In this document: one piece after another, positions 16,929 to 24,305 of the stretch
Position numbering within the stretch: the stretch's first letter is position 1
Layout: the number at the start of each line of letters is the position of its first letter
Assembly: GCA_900119535.1 (NCBI GenBank)
Contig: FPJT01000003.1
Span: 124,001-188,000, forward strand
DNA from: Ruminococcus sp. XPD3002
GTDB taxonomy: Bacteria; Bacillota; Clostridia; Oscillospirales; Ruminococcaceae
Direction: 5' to 3'
DNA length: 64,000 nt
Notes under the pieces: generated by a model
What the model was told of the DNA's origin: nothing
Databases searched by the model: none
Seen by the model: the letters and a program-made list of their open reading frames with translations, nothing else
Translations under genes and position numbers: made by a program

Positions 16929-19466
16929 ATGAAAAAAGCTATAGCACTTTTATTCCCTCTGACACTGTTGATATCTTCAGTGTCTTGCTCACAGAAAACA
17001 AGTTCATCCGAGGCTTCACCGGAGTCAGCAACATCTGCCGCAACATCGGCTTCAACAGAAGCCGAAACAACAACTGAATCCGAAACTACAACAAAAAGCG
17101 AGATAAAGTTTGAAGGTGAAAAGTATAAAACTTACGCATCAATGACTCCCGAGGAGATAGTTGCAACACTCACTCTCGAACAGAAAGCCGCACAAATGGT
17201 ACAGCCTGCAATCTACAATGTCACTGAGGAGGACATGAAAGCCAACGACTACGGCAGTATTCTTTCCACAGTCGGCTGTATCGAATCGGATGAATGGGCT
17301 GCGACAGTTGACAGGTTTCAGCAGACAGCTATTGAGTCCGAGGCAGGTATTCCCTATATCTACGGTCAGGACGACGTTCACGGCGTAAACTACTGCCGCA
17401 ACGCAGTATATTTTCCTCACAACATCGGTCAGGGTGCGGCTAATGACGAGGAACTCGCTTATCAGGTGGGACTTATCACCGCTGATGAAGCCAAACTATG
17501 CCACATGATGTGGAACTTCTCGCCATGTGTTGCTCAGTCCGTTGATCCGCGCTGGGGAAGAACCTACGAGTCTTACGGTTCAGACCTTGAGACCATTACA
17601 AAGCTCAGTACTGCCTACACAAAGGGACTCATAGACGGCGGACTTGTTGCCTGTACGAAGCATTATTTCGGTGACGGCAACGTTGTTTACGGAACAGGTG
17701 AACCGGGCGATATATTTATGCGTATAGACCGCGGCGATGCTCAGCTTACGGATGCAGAAATTGATGAACTTCTCAAAGTTTATCAGGCTCAGATAGATGC
17801 AGGGGTTCAGACTATCATGATAAGCCATTCGTCACTCAACGGCGTAAAGATGCACGAGAACAAGGAATATATCATGAAGCTGAAAGACGAAATGGGCTTT
17901 GAAGGCTTCATCGTCAGCGACTGGGGTTCTGTTCAGCATATCGAGGGCAGTTCCTACAAGGAACAGGTCATCAAGAGCGTTAACGCAGGCATTGATATGC
18001 TTATGGAGACCGACTTGTTCGACGAGGCAAAGCAGATAATCATTGATGCAGTCAAAAACGGCGATATTGCCGAAGAACGTGTAAACGACGCTGTTACACG
18101 TATAATCAAGGTCAAAAAAGATGAGGGACTGTTTGACGATCCGATGCTGAAAACCATGACTACCGAAAAAACAGTCACAGGTTCCCTCGAATACCGTAAG
18201 GTAGCCGAAAAGCTTGTTGAGGAAAGCCTTGTGCTTCTCAAAAACGAAAACGACGTTCTTCCGCTGAAAAAAGGCACAAAGGTCTACATCACAGGACCTG
18301 CGGCAAGCAACTGTCAGTCACAGTGCGGCGGCTGGACCATGGACTGGAACGGTCCTACCTCAAAAGACGTACCGGGAGTTACTACCATACAGGAGGCTTT
18401 CGAGCGTTATGCCGAGGACTACGGCATTGAGGTCATTACCGATAAGGAACAGGCAGATAAAGCCGATGTGGTTCTTCTCTGTCTTGGTGAACAGGCATAT
18501 GCCGAGTGGAACGGCGATACCGAGGATATGAACCTTTTCGGTGCGCTTGGACTTAATGGCAATTCCGAAGCTCAGAGAGAAGCAAAGTCACTGGGAAAAC
18601 CGATAGTTACATGTATAGTCGCAGGAAGACAGACTATTATCAGCCCAAGAATATATGATCAATGGGACAGCGTTGTAATGTGCTATCTCCCCGGCTCTGA
18701 GGGCAAAGGCATTTCCGATGTGCTCTGCGGCTGCGCTGACTTCACGGGCAAGCTCCCCTCACCGTGGTACAGCAATACCGACCAGATACGTACAGACGAA
18801 TGCTGGCTTGAACGTGGTTATGGTCTGACATACGGCAAGGACTTCAAACCTGTTGACGAGCCTGAGACTATACTCGATCCGCCCACAATAATCCCCGAAG
18901 ATCCTGCAATTGAAGGCACTAATTATAAAGCAGGACTTTACAAGGACGGTGTATATGTCAATGAGTATGCAGGTATCAAGCTGAATGTTCCGAAAAATCT
19001 CAATTATTTCCCTGTTCAGCCCGAAGAAAAGGAAGAATACATAGCAGAACTCACAGATGAAAAAGAAATTGCCGTAGAAACAGCAACGGTTACCGATACT
19101 ATTTTCGGGAACCCGACAGAATCAATAGGAGTCTTTTTCATCAACACCAAGATGCTCTTACCGGTGCTTTTCCCTGATAAGGATGAGATCACGGAGGAGG
19201 ATGCACTCGATTATTACAGAGCTTATATCGCAAATGTCGCCGAAAAACAAAACTTTGAATTTGATTACAAGGACAGAAAGAAAGTCACTATCGCAGGGAA
19301 AGAATACCTGAGAGATGTTGCATTCTATGACGGAGCAGAGACTAATTATGAGGCATTTACTATGCGAAAGATCGACGACGACATAATGTGTTTCCTGCAC
19401 TATACATCAAGCGAACCCGAAAAAACTCCCGAATACTATGAATCACTGTTTGAGGAGATAAAGTGA
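16929..19466 (+). CDS. GH3 beta-glucosidase/beta-glucan glucohydrolase, predicted lipoprotein
   Basis: Removes glucose (or xylose) from oligosaccharide ends at the outer face of the membrane. 845 aa. A lipobox (SSVSC, Cys near residue 20) and Ser/Thr/Glu-rich tether indicate a lipoprotein. The GH3 N-terminal barrel (about 50-390) shows KHYFGDGN and the nucleophile region GFIVSDWGSVQH (Asp near 333). The C-terminal GH3 domain (about 415-635) has ITGPAASNCQSQCGGWT and ends GYGLTYG. Residues about 640-845 are an extra domain I do not recognise. AAAAAGGA precedes the ATG. Substrate specificity cannot be read directly; a beta-glucoside is most likely. No dockerin. Confidence 0.9.
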   Translation: MKKAIALLFPLTLLISSVSCSQKTSSSEASPESATSAATSASTEAETTTESETTTKSEIKFEGEKYKTYASMTPEEIVATLTLEQKAAQMVQPAIYNVTEEDMKANDYGSILSTVGCIESDEWAATVDRFQQTAIESEAGIPYIYGQDDVHGVNYCRNAVYFPHNIGQGAANDEELAYQVGLITADEAKLCHMMWNFSPCVAQSVDPRWGRTYESYGSDLETITKLSTAYTKGLIDGGLVACTKHYFGDGNVVYGTGEPGDIFMRIDRGDAQLTDAEIDELLKVYQAQIDAGVQTIMISHSSLNGVKMHENKEYIMKLKDEMGFEGFIVSDWGSVQHIEGSSYKEQVIKSVNAGIDMLMETDLFDEAKQIIIDAVKNGDIAEERVNDAVTRIIKVKKDEGLFDDPMLKTMTTEKTVTGSLEYRKVAEKLVEESLVLLKNENDVLPLKKGTKVYITGPAASNCQSQCGGWTMDWNGPTSKDVPGVTTIQEAFERYAEDYGIEVITDKEQADKADVVLLCLGEQAYAEWNGDTEDMNLFGALGLNGNSEAQREAKSLGKPIVTCIVAGRQTIISPRIYDQWDSVVMCYLPGSEGKGISDVLCGCADFTGKLPSPWYSNTDQIRTDECWLERGYGLTYGKDFKPVDEPETILDPPTIIPEDPAIEGTNYKAGLYKDGVYVNEYAGIKLNVPKNLNYFPVQPEEKEEYIAELTDEKEIAVETATVTDTIFGNPTESIGVFFINTKMLLPVLFPDKDEITEEDALDYYRAYIANVAEKQNFEFDYKDRKKVTIAGKEYLRDVAFYDGAETNYEAFTMRKIDDDIMCFLHYTSSEPEKTPEYYESLFEEIK

Positions 19467-19534
19467 TGAAAAACATACAGCAATGACCGCTTTTACCGAA
19501 AAAACGATTTCACCTACCGTTAACCGGAAAAATA

Positions 19535-19563
19535 TTGCATTTCCGACCATAAAAACTTATAAT
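19535..19563 (+). promoter_or_regulatory. Promoter of the secreted hydrolase gene
   Basis: TTGCAT (19535-19540), 17-nt spacer, TATAAT (19558-19563). Confidence 0.65.
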
Positions 19564-19623
19564 TTAATTATGAGGCAATGATCGCCTCGCAGCAAAAATA
19601 CTAAAAGAACCAGAGGTCGTAAA

Positions 19624-20451
19624 ATGAAAAGAAAAATCATATCTATCATGGCAGCAGCACTTATCTTAACACCTGCTTTCGCATCAAACCAGTGCGTAGC
19701 TGATGCTGCAGCAGCACCAAATTATCAGACATATTTAGACGGTACAGTTTGCTCTGTAAAGCGTAAAGACTTACTCTATGAGAGAACTATATTTTTCCCT
19801 AAGGAAATGACAACATCCGACAAGAAATATCCTGTAGTTGTATGGGGAAACGGTACATTTGTTACATCTGCCGTTTATGAAGAGCTTCTCAGCGAGATCT
19901 CCTCAAAGGGTTATATCGTCGTAGCAAATAACGATCGTTTCTGCGGCTCGGGAATATCAGAGTCCGTATCTGTGGAATATATCGTCAGTGAGGGCAAAAA
20001 GTCGGGCAGCATTTTCTATAACAAGGTAGATGCTGAGCATATCGGTGCAGGCGGACATTCTCAGGGCGGACAGAGTGCAGTAAACTCTTCTGTACGCAAT
20101 TCAAAGATAGATTGTGTATATGATATACAGGGTTGTCAGAATATTCTTGAAGCAAGCAGACTGACAGTACCAACATTCTTTATAACAAGTACAAATGATA
20201 AAGTGGTCAATTCTTTATGGGTAAAGGCTTCTTATAACGCCTGCAACGCTCCTGCTGTATATGCAAGTATAAAGAATGGAAAGCACTTAGACCCCGGCGA
20301 TGCTCATGCACCTGAAATATTCGCTGAATATGCTGTAAAGTGGTTTGACGCTTTCCTTAAAAACGACAGCTATTCAAAGAGTGTATTCGTCAAGGGCGGC
20401 GCTCTTTCAAAGGACAGCAGATGGGTAGATTATACTTCAAAGTATTTTTGA
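19624..20451 (+). CDS. Secreted alpha/beta hydrolase
   Basis: An exported 275-aa serine hydrolase. Signal peptide about residues 1-28. The nucleophile elbow is GGHSQGGQS (Ser near 143); the likely acid and base are Asp in TSTNDKVV (about 187-194) and His in NGKHLDPGDAH (about 219-229). The layout resembles PET-hydrolase/cutinase-like or chlorophyllase-like dienelactone-type hydrolases. No dockerin or binding module. The true substrate is unknown; location beside GH3 and CE3 genes suggests an ester in plant cell wall. Its terminator has been split by the insertion sequence at 20517. Confidence 0.8.
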   Translation: MKRKIISIMAAALILTPAFASNQCVADAAAAPNYQTYLDGTVCSVKRKDLLYERTIFFPKEMTTSDKKYPVVVWGNGTFVTSAVYEELLSEISSKGYIVVANNDRFCGSGISESVSVEYIVSEGKKSGSIFYNKVDAEHIGAGGHSQGGQSAVNSSVRNSKIDCVYDIQGCQNILEASRLTVPTFFITSTNDKVVNSLWVKASYNACNAPAVYASIKNGKHLDPGDAHAPEIFAEYAVKWFDAFLKNDSYSKSVFVKGGALSKDSRWVDYTSKYF

Positions 20452-20499
20452 TCGAATAGCGATAATCCCCTTTGAAATATTATTAAACTGAGAAAAAGC

Positions 20500-20516
20500 A
20501 AAATAGTCACAGGATC
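20500..20516 (+). terminator. Left half of a terminator split by an insertion sequence
   Basis: The arm AAAATAGTCACAGGA (20500-20514) is perfectly complementary to TCCTGTGACTATTTT (22357-22371) on the other side of the IS. Without the IS and one ATC duplication, the two make a 15-bp stem, 12-nt loop and T-run, a bidirectional terminator between the hydrolase and the PstS-like gene. Confidence 0.8.
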
Positions 20517-20698
20517 TGACCCGCCCCCTGTCAAGTAGACAGCGCAAAAAACAAAAAATATTCCATGTAATGACTAAAAGCAGTCTGTGCAATTTGTGCA
20601 GGCTGCTTTGTTGTTAGCAGCAAATGGCAAGCACCTTTTGGAGTGAGGAGCGTAGCGACGAATGGAAAAAGGTGCTTGCCGCGGCGCTCGGCCACCAG

Positions 20699-21598
20699 TC
20701 ATGCCACAGGATATGCTTCATGATATTCCATTGGTGTCATGCAATTCAGCTTGATTTGGTACCGTCTTGTGTTGTAATAGGTGATGTATTCCTCTATCGC
20801 TGAGAGAAGTTCATCCTTATCAGTAAATTTGCGTAGATAATACATCTCGGATTTCAGGATTCCCCACCAGCCCTCCATCGGACCATTATCAATGCATCTT
20901 CCGACACGTGACATACTCTGTATCATTCCTGCATCGACAAGCTTCTGATGAAATATCTTATTGGTATATTGAAATCCTCTGTCACTGTGGAAGATTGGAT
21001 GAGCATCTGGATTCTGCCTGATGGCTTCATCAAATGTGGAAAATACAAGATGATTATTATTACTATCTTCAATCTTGTAAGCTACAATACGTCTGTCATA
21101 AAGGTCAAGAATGGCGCTAAGATACAGCTTCTTGACACTCGAACCAACATAGTATTTGAATTCAGTTACATCAGTCAGCCACTTCTCATTCGGCTTATCT
21201 GCATGAAAATCTCTGTTCAGATTATTCTCCGCTGTGATTTGCGGCGTTGACGGTATATATGTACTCTTCTTGATACGGGTGACTGATTTCAGATGAAGAA
21301 TATTCATCAGTCTGTAGATACGCTTCTTGTTGTAATGTACATTATGTTCCCGGTTAATTACAACTGTCATTTGTCGATATCCTAAAATCCCATTTCGTTC
21401 CTGATAGTGCTGTTTGATCCATTCTACCAGCTGTTCATTGACCAACTGTCTATGGCTTGGTGTCCTATGCAGCCATTTGTAGTAAGCAGAACGTGCTATG
21501 TGAATAGCATCACAGAGCTTTCGAATTGGATAATGCTCGGCTTCATTCATATACTGGACAGCAAGGTATATTTCTTCGTTTCTTACTCCGCTCAGCAA
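20699..21598 (-). CDS. IS3-family transposase OrfB (DDE integrase core)
   Basis: Catalytic part of the transposase, 299 codons from a TTG that overlaps the end of orfA. An HTH_21-like N-terminus (residues 30-90) is followed by the rve core with the DDE residues in WLTDVTEFKYY, FHSDRGFQYTN and GILKSEMYY. It is normally made as an OrfAB fusion by -1 slippage at 21628-21622; the reading frame is open from the slip site. The isolated TTG start may be little used. Confidence 0.93.
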   Translation of the reverse strand: MLSGVRNEEIYLAVQYMNEAEHYPIRKLCDAIHIARSAYYKWLHRTPSHRQLVNEQLVEWIKQHYQERNGILGYRQMTVVINREHNVHYNKKRIYRLMNILHLKSVTRIKKSTYIPSTPQITAENNLNRDFHADKPNEKWLTDVTEFKYYVGSSVKKLYLSAILDLYDRRIVAYKIEDSNNNHLVFSTFDEAIRQNPDAHPIFHSDRGFQYTNKIFHQKLVDAGMIQSMSRVGRCIDNGPMEGWWGILKSEMYYLRKFTDKDELLSAIEEYITYYNTRRYQIKLNCMTPMEYHEAYPVA

Positions 21599-22275
21599 CC
21601 GCCCCCTCTCAACTCCCTGAGTTTTTTTAACAGTTTTATCTCCATTTCTTGATCTTTTATCCTTGCCTGCAATATTTTGTTTTCCATACGCAGCCTGTCC
21701 GCTTCGGTGAGCTCATCTTCGGGCTTTGCTTTTCCTCTACGATCGACAAGACCTTCTACGCCCTTTGCTTCATATTTGCGCACCCAGGAATAAATCTGCT
21801 GGTATGATACGCCGTATTTCTCTATTGCAAGCCCATAATCCTTGCCATTCTCAATGCAGAACGCTACGATTTCTGTGCGCTCTTCCTGTGTTGTTTTCCT
21901 GCCTTTTTTCATGGTAATCCCTCTTTCCGAGCGTGTACGCTTCTTAAAGTCTTTACCATTATTATACCATGAAATCCAGTTACGTAAAAGTGATCTGCTT
22001 GTTATCTTGTATTTGGCACATATTTCAAACTGACTTGATTTTCCTGACAGATATTCTTCAACAGCTTTTATCTTTGTTTCTGCTAAGTACTTCTTATTTG
22101 TCCTTGTACTTTTGATAAAGTCTATTCCTTCTGATTTTGCTCTATTTACTAGATTACGAATGGCATACTCCGATACTTCGTACTTTTTACTTATTGTACT
22201 GTAACCGCCCTTTCCATCTTGATACTCCCGCACAACAGCTATACATTCTTTATCTGTCATTTTTCTTCGTGACAT
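21592..22275 (-). CDS. IS3-family OrfA (DNA-binding helix-turn-helix protein)
   Basis: Recognises the IS ends; 227 aa. Contains an N-terminal helix-turn-helix (YSTISKKYEVSEYAIRNLV), a second around residues 65-100, a third near 140-165 (YGLAIEKYGVSYQQIYSWVRKYE) and a C-terminal leucine-zipper-like coiled coil (LRMENKILQARIKDQEMEIKLLKKL), as in IS150-group OrfA. The ATG at 22275 has AAGGGGG upstream. The last codons contain the A7 slip site. Confidence 0.92.
   Translation of the reverse strand: MSRRKMTDKECIAVVREYQDGKGGYSTISKKYEVSEYAIRNLVNRAKSEGIDFIKSTRTNKKYLAETKIKAVEEYLSGKSSQFEICAKYKITSRSLLRNWISWYNNGKDFKKRTRSERGITMKKGRKTTQEERTEIVAFCIENGKDYGLAIEKYGVSYQQIYSWVRKYEAKGVEGLVDRRGKAKPEDELTEADRLRMENKILQARIKDQEMEIKLLKKLRELRGGGC
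21622..21628 (-). promoter_or_regulatory. Programmed -1 frameshift site of the IS
   Basis: Seven consecutive A on the minus strand, read as TTA AAA AAA CTC in OrfA. Slipping back one base continues as ACT CAG GGA GTT into the OrfB frame without a stop, giving the OrfAB transposase. Confidence 0.85.
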
Positions 22276-22346
22276 AAAATAACCCCCTTAGAGTTTTCAC
22301 ACTTTTGTTTATTTAGTGTGTCTACTCTATGGGGATTATATCAATC

Positions 22347-22371
22347 ATCAATTGATTCCTGTGACTATTTT
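22347..22371 (-). terminator. Right half of the split terminator
   Basis: TCCTGTGACTATTTT at 22357-22371 followed by Ts; partner arm is at 20500-20514. After insertion each half alone is not a hairpin. Confidence 0.8.
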
Positions 22372-22397
22372 TTATAATATTATGACCGTACGGCTTT

Positions 22398-24113
22398 TTA
22401 TCGGATAGGACAATATCCTGCAAGTTCGATCATTTCCTGACCTTCATCTGACAGAAGGTATTCTTTTATCTCTTCCGCTTTCTGATCTCTTCCTTTTACT
22501 GTTACAGCATAATAGCCTGATGAAAGCGGATATGTTCCATTGATAAGATTTTCGTTATCAGGCGATATCCCGTCTATATTAAGTACCTTTATATCCTCGT
22601 TCTTATACAGATTCCTGAGATAATAATTGAAAGAGTAACCTATGCTTTTGGATGAATTCTGGTATGAAGCGATACTGTCTATAAGTCCGCCCATTTCCAT
22701 AGCTATCTGAACTCTGGTATCGGGATGTGTTATCATTGGTATTCCCTGCATTACCATATTCTCCATAGCTGTCTGACTTCCTGAATTTTTGGAACGTACA
22801 TAAGGTATTATCTCCTCATCATAACCGCCGACTTCCGACCAGTTCGTTATTGCACCGCTGTAGATGTCACGTATCTGGTCAAGCGTCAGGCTGTCCACGG
22901 GGTTATCCTTGTGCGTTATGAAGACAAAGCCGTCAAGTGCAATCTTGTCAACCTGAAGTTCAACATTGTTCTCCGCAGCCAAAGCCAGTTCATCATCAGA
23001 AGGTTCTGTAACGAAAATAAGATTTTTGTATTTTTTTCCGAGTATCAGATTTTCATAAGCATCACCTGTTGTATTATGGTCGATGTAGTATGGAAGCTGT
23101 TTATCCTCAATACCGTTGAACTGCCTGATAAGTTCCGCTGTTATGGGTACAGTCGCTGTTGAACCGTCTATCATACTAAGGTCATACTTTGTAAACCTGT
23201 TCCTGTTGCTTGCTACCTGATACCAGTTATCGGGACGAGTCAGACTGACATTGATATTTGCTGAATATCTTCCATACGCATATTTGTTTTCAACTTCAAA
23301 AACCTTTTCAGTCTCTGTGAGATGAACATTCTGCCATCTTTCATCAAATAACTTGTTTATTTCTTCACCTGAATACTCTTTTCCGTCTTCGGTATATGTA
23401 ACAGTGTACTTGATCTTGTCACCATAGATAAGATGATAAATACTATAGCCTTCGGCAAGGGAAAGCTTATAGTTTATATCAATGTTCATATATTTCAGTT
23501 TATCGGATCCTTTACATTCCTCAAGGTTCTCTTCGATCGTATATTGATTGCCGTCCTTGATAAATTTGAGCTCGACTCCTTCAAAAGGATCAATTTCAGT
23601 TTTGGGATCTTCATTAAAATGAACAGTTATATCTTTGGTGATCCTCGTTAATTCAACTCCAAATGTTTCTCTGACATATTCCTTCATATTATCTTCGGGA
23701 ACATACTTGTTATTTATCAGAAGATGAAGAGTTATCGTATCCCCTTCCTTAATATCATCAGGAAGAGGATCACGATAGACTTCCATGCTTAACCCAAGGT
23801 TTTCACGTTTTCTTATACTGTATGCCGTCGGTTCAGACATGACCAGAACATTTTTCGTTTCATCATCCGCAACAAGACGGCGTTCCCTGTTGAAAGGATG
23901 ATCGCATTCTTCGATAACTCCGCCTTTTCGGTGGTGATATTCCAGATCCAGATCTTCAAAAGGATCTATGCTGATAATTTTTTGTGTAGTTGGTTCTACA
24001 GTAGGTTCTTCCGTACTGACGACCGATGAGCTGATATCAGCTTTTTCCGAACATCCTGTCAGTAAAGAAAAAGTCAGCAAAGCAGCAGTCGATAATAGTA
24101 TCTGTTTTTTCAT
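22398..24113 (-). CDS. Orphan PstS-like lipoprotein with duplicated N-terminal domain
   Basis: A 571-aa predicted lipoprotein (signal ending LLTGC, Cys near 21). Two related segments start IDPFEDLDLEYHH (about 49) and IDPFEGVELKFIKDG (about 172), a tandem of small beta domains. From about residue 310 on, the sequence is a phosphate-binding-protein-like fold: GSTATVPITAELIRQF, DGFVFITHKDNPVDSLTLDQIRDIYSG and GSQTAMENM are typical of PstS. No PstA/B/C genes are nearby, so transport is doubtful; sensing or surface binding is an alternative. Promoter at 24208-24180 (TTGATT-N17-TATAAT). AAGGAGG precedes the ATG. Confidence 0.75.
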   Translation of the reverse strand: MKKQILLSTAALLTFSLLTGCSEKADISSSVVSTEEPTVEPTTQKIISIDPFEDLDLEYHHRKGGVIEECDHPFNRERRLVADDETKNVLVMSEPTAYSIRKRENLGLSMEVYRDPLPDDIKEGDTITLHLLINNKYVPEDNMKEYVRETFGVELTRITKDITVHFNEDPKTEIDPFEGVELKFIKDGNQYTIEENLEECKGSDKLKYMNIDINYKLSLAEGYSIYHLIYGDKIKYTVTYTEDGKEYSGEEINKLFDERWQNVHLTETEKVFEVENKYAYGRYSANINVSLTRPDNWYQVASNRNRFTKYDLSMIDGSTATVPITAELIRQFNGIEDKQLPYYIDHNTTGDAYENLILGKKYKNLIFVTEPSDDELALAAENNVELQVDKIALDGFVFITHKDNPVDSLTLDQIRDIYSGAITNWSEVGGYDEEIIPYVRSKNSGSQTAMENMVMQGIPMITHPDTRVQIAMEMGGLIDSIASYQNSSKSIGYSFNYYLRNLYKNEDIKVLNIDGISPDNENLINGTYPLSSGYYAVTVKGRDQKAEEIKEYLLSDEGQEMIELAGYCPIR

Positions 24114-24179
24114 TATTCCTCCTTATAATCGATAGTCGGTTTAATCTGGTAATTGAAAACAACGTTCATTTTTATTAAC

Positions 24180-24208
24180 ATTATAATAAAATAACAGAAA
24201 AAAATCAA
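24180..24208 (-). promoter_or_regulatory. Promoter of the PstS-like gene
   Basis: Minus-strand TTGATT (24208-24203), 17-nt spacer, TATAAT (24185-24180). Confidence 0.7.
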
Positions 24209-24305
24209 CTCTTTATAGTTAGCCGTTTTTAACAAAAATCAACCGGACAGATATAGCAGCAACAGTTTACCGCTTTGATATCACCAGAACAGAGGACTGC
24301 TCGTT

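Larger units (their letters stand above)
20517..22343 (-). mobile_element. IS3-family insertion sequence, complete
   Basis: Element of 1827 bp. Its ends form a 25-bp imperfect inverted repeat: left TGACC... ending AGTAGACA (20517-20541), right the complement of TGATATAATCCCC...AGTAGACA (22343-22319), both starting TGA. It is flanked by a 3-bp direct repeat ATC (20514-20516 and 22344-22346), the expected target duplication. Inside are orfA and orfB in the -1 relation with a poly-A slip site. Length is at the upper end for IS3 because orfA is long (two helix-turn-helix modules, IS150-like). All parts look intact, so it may be active. Confidence 0.92.
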
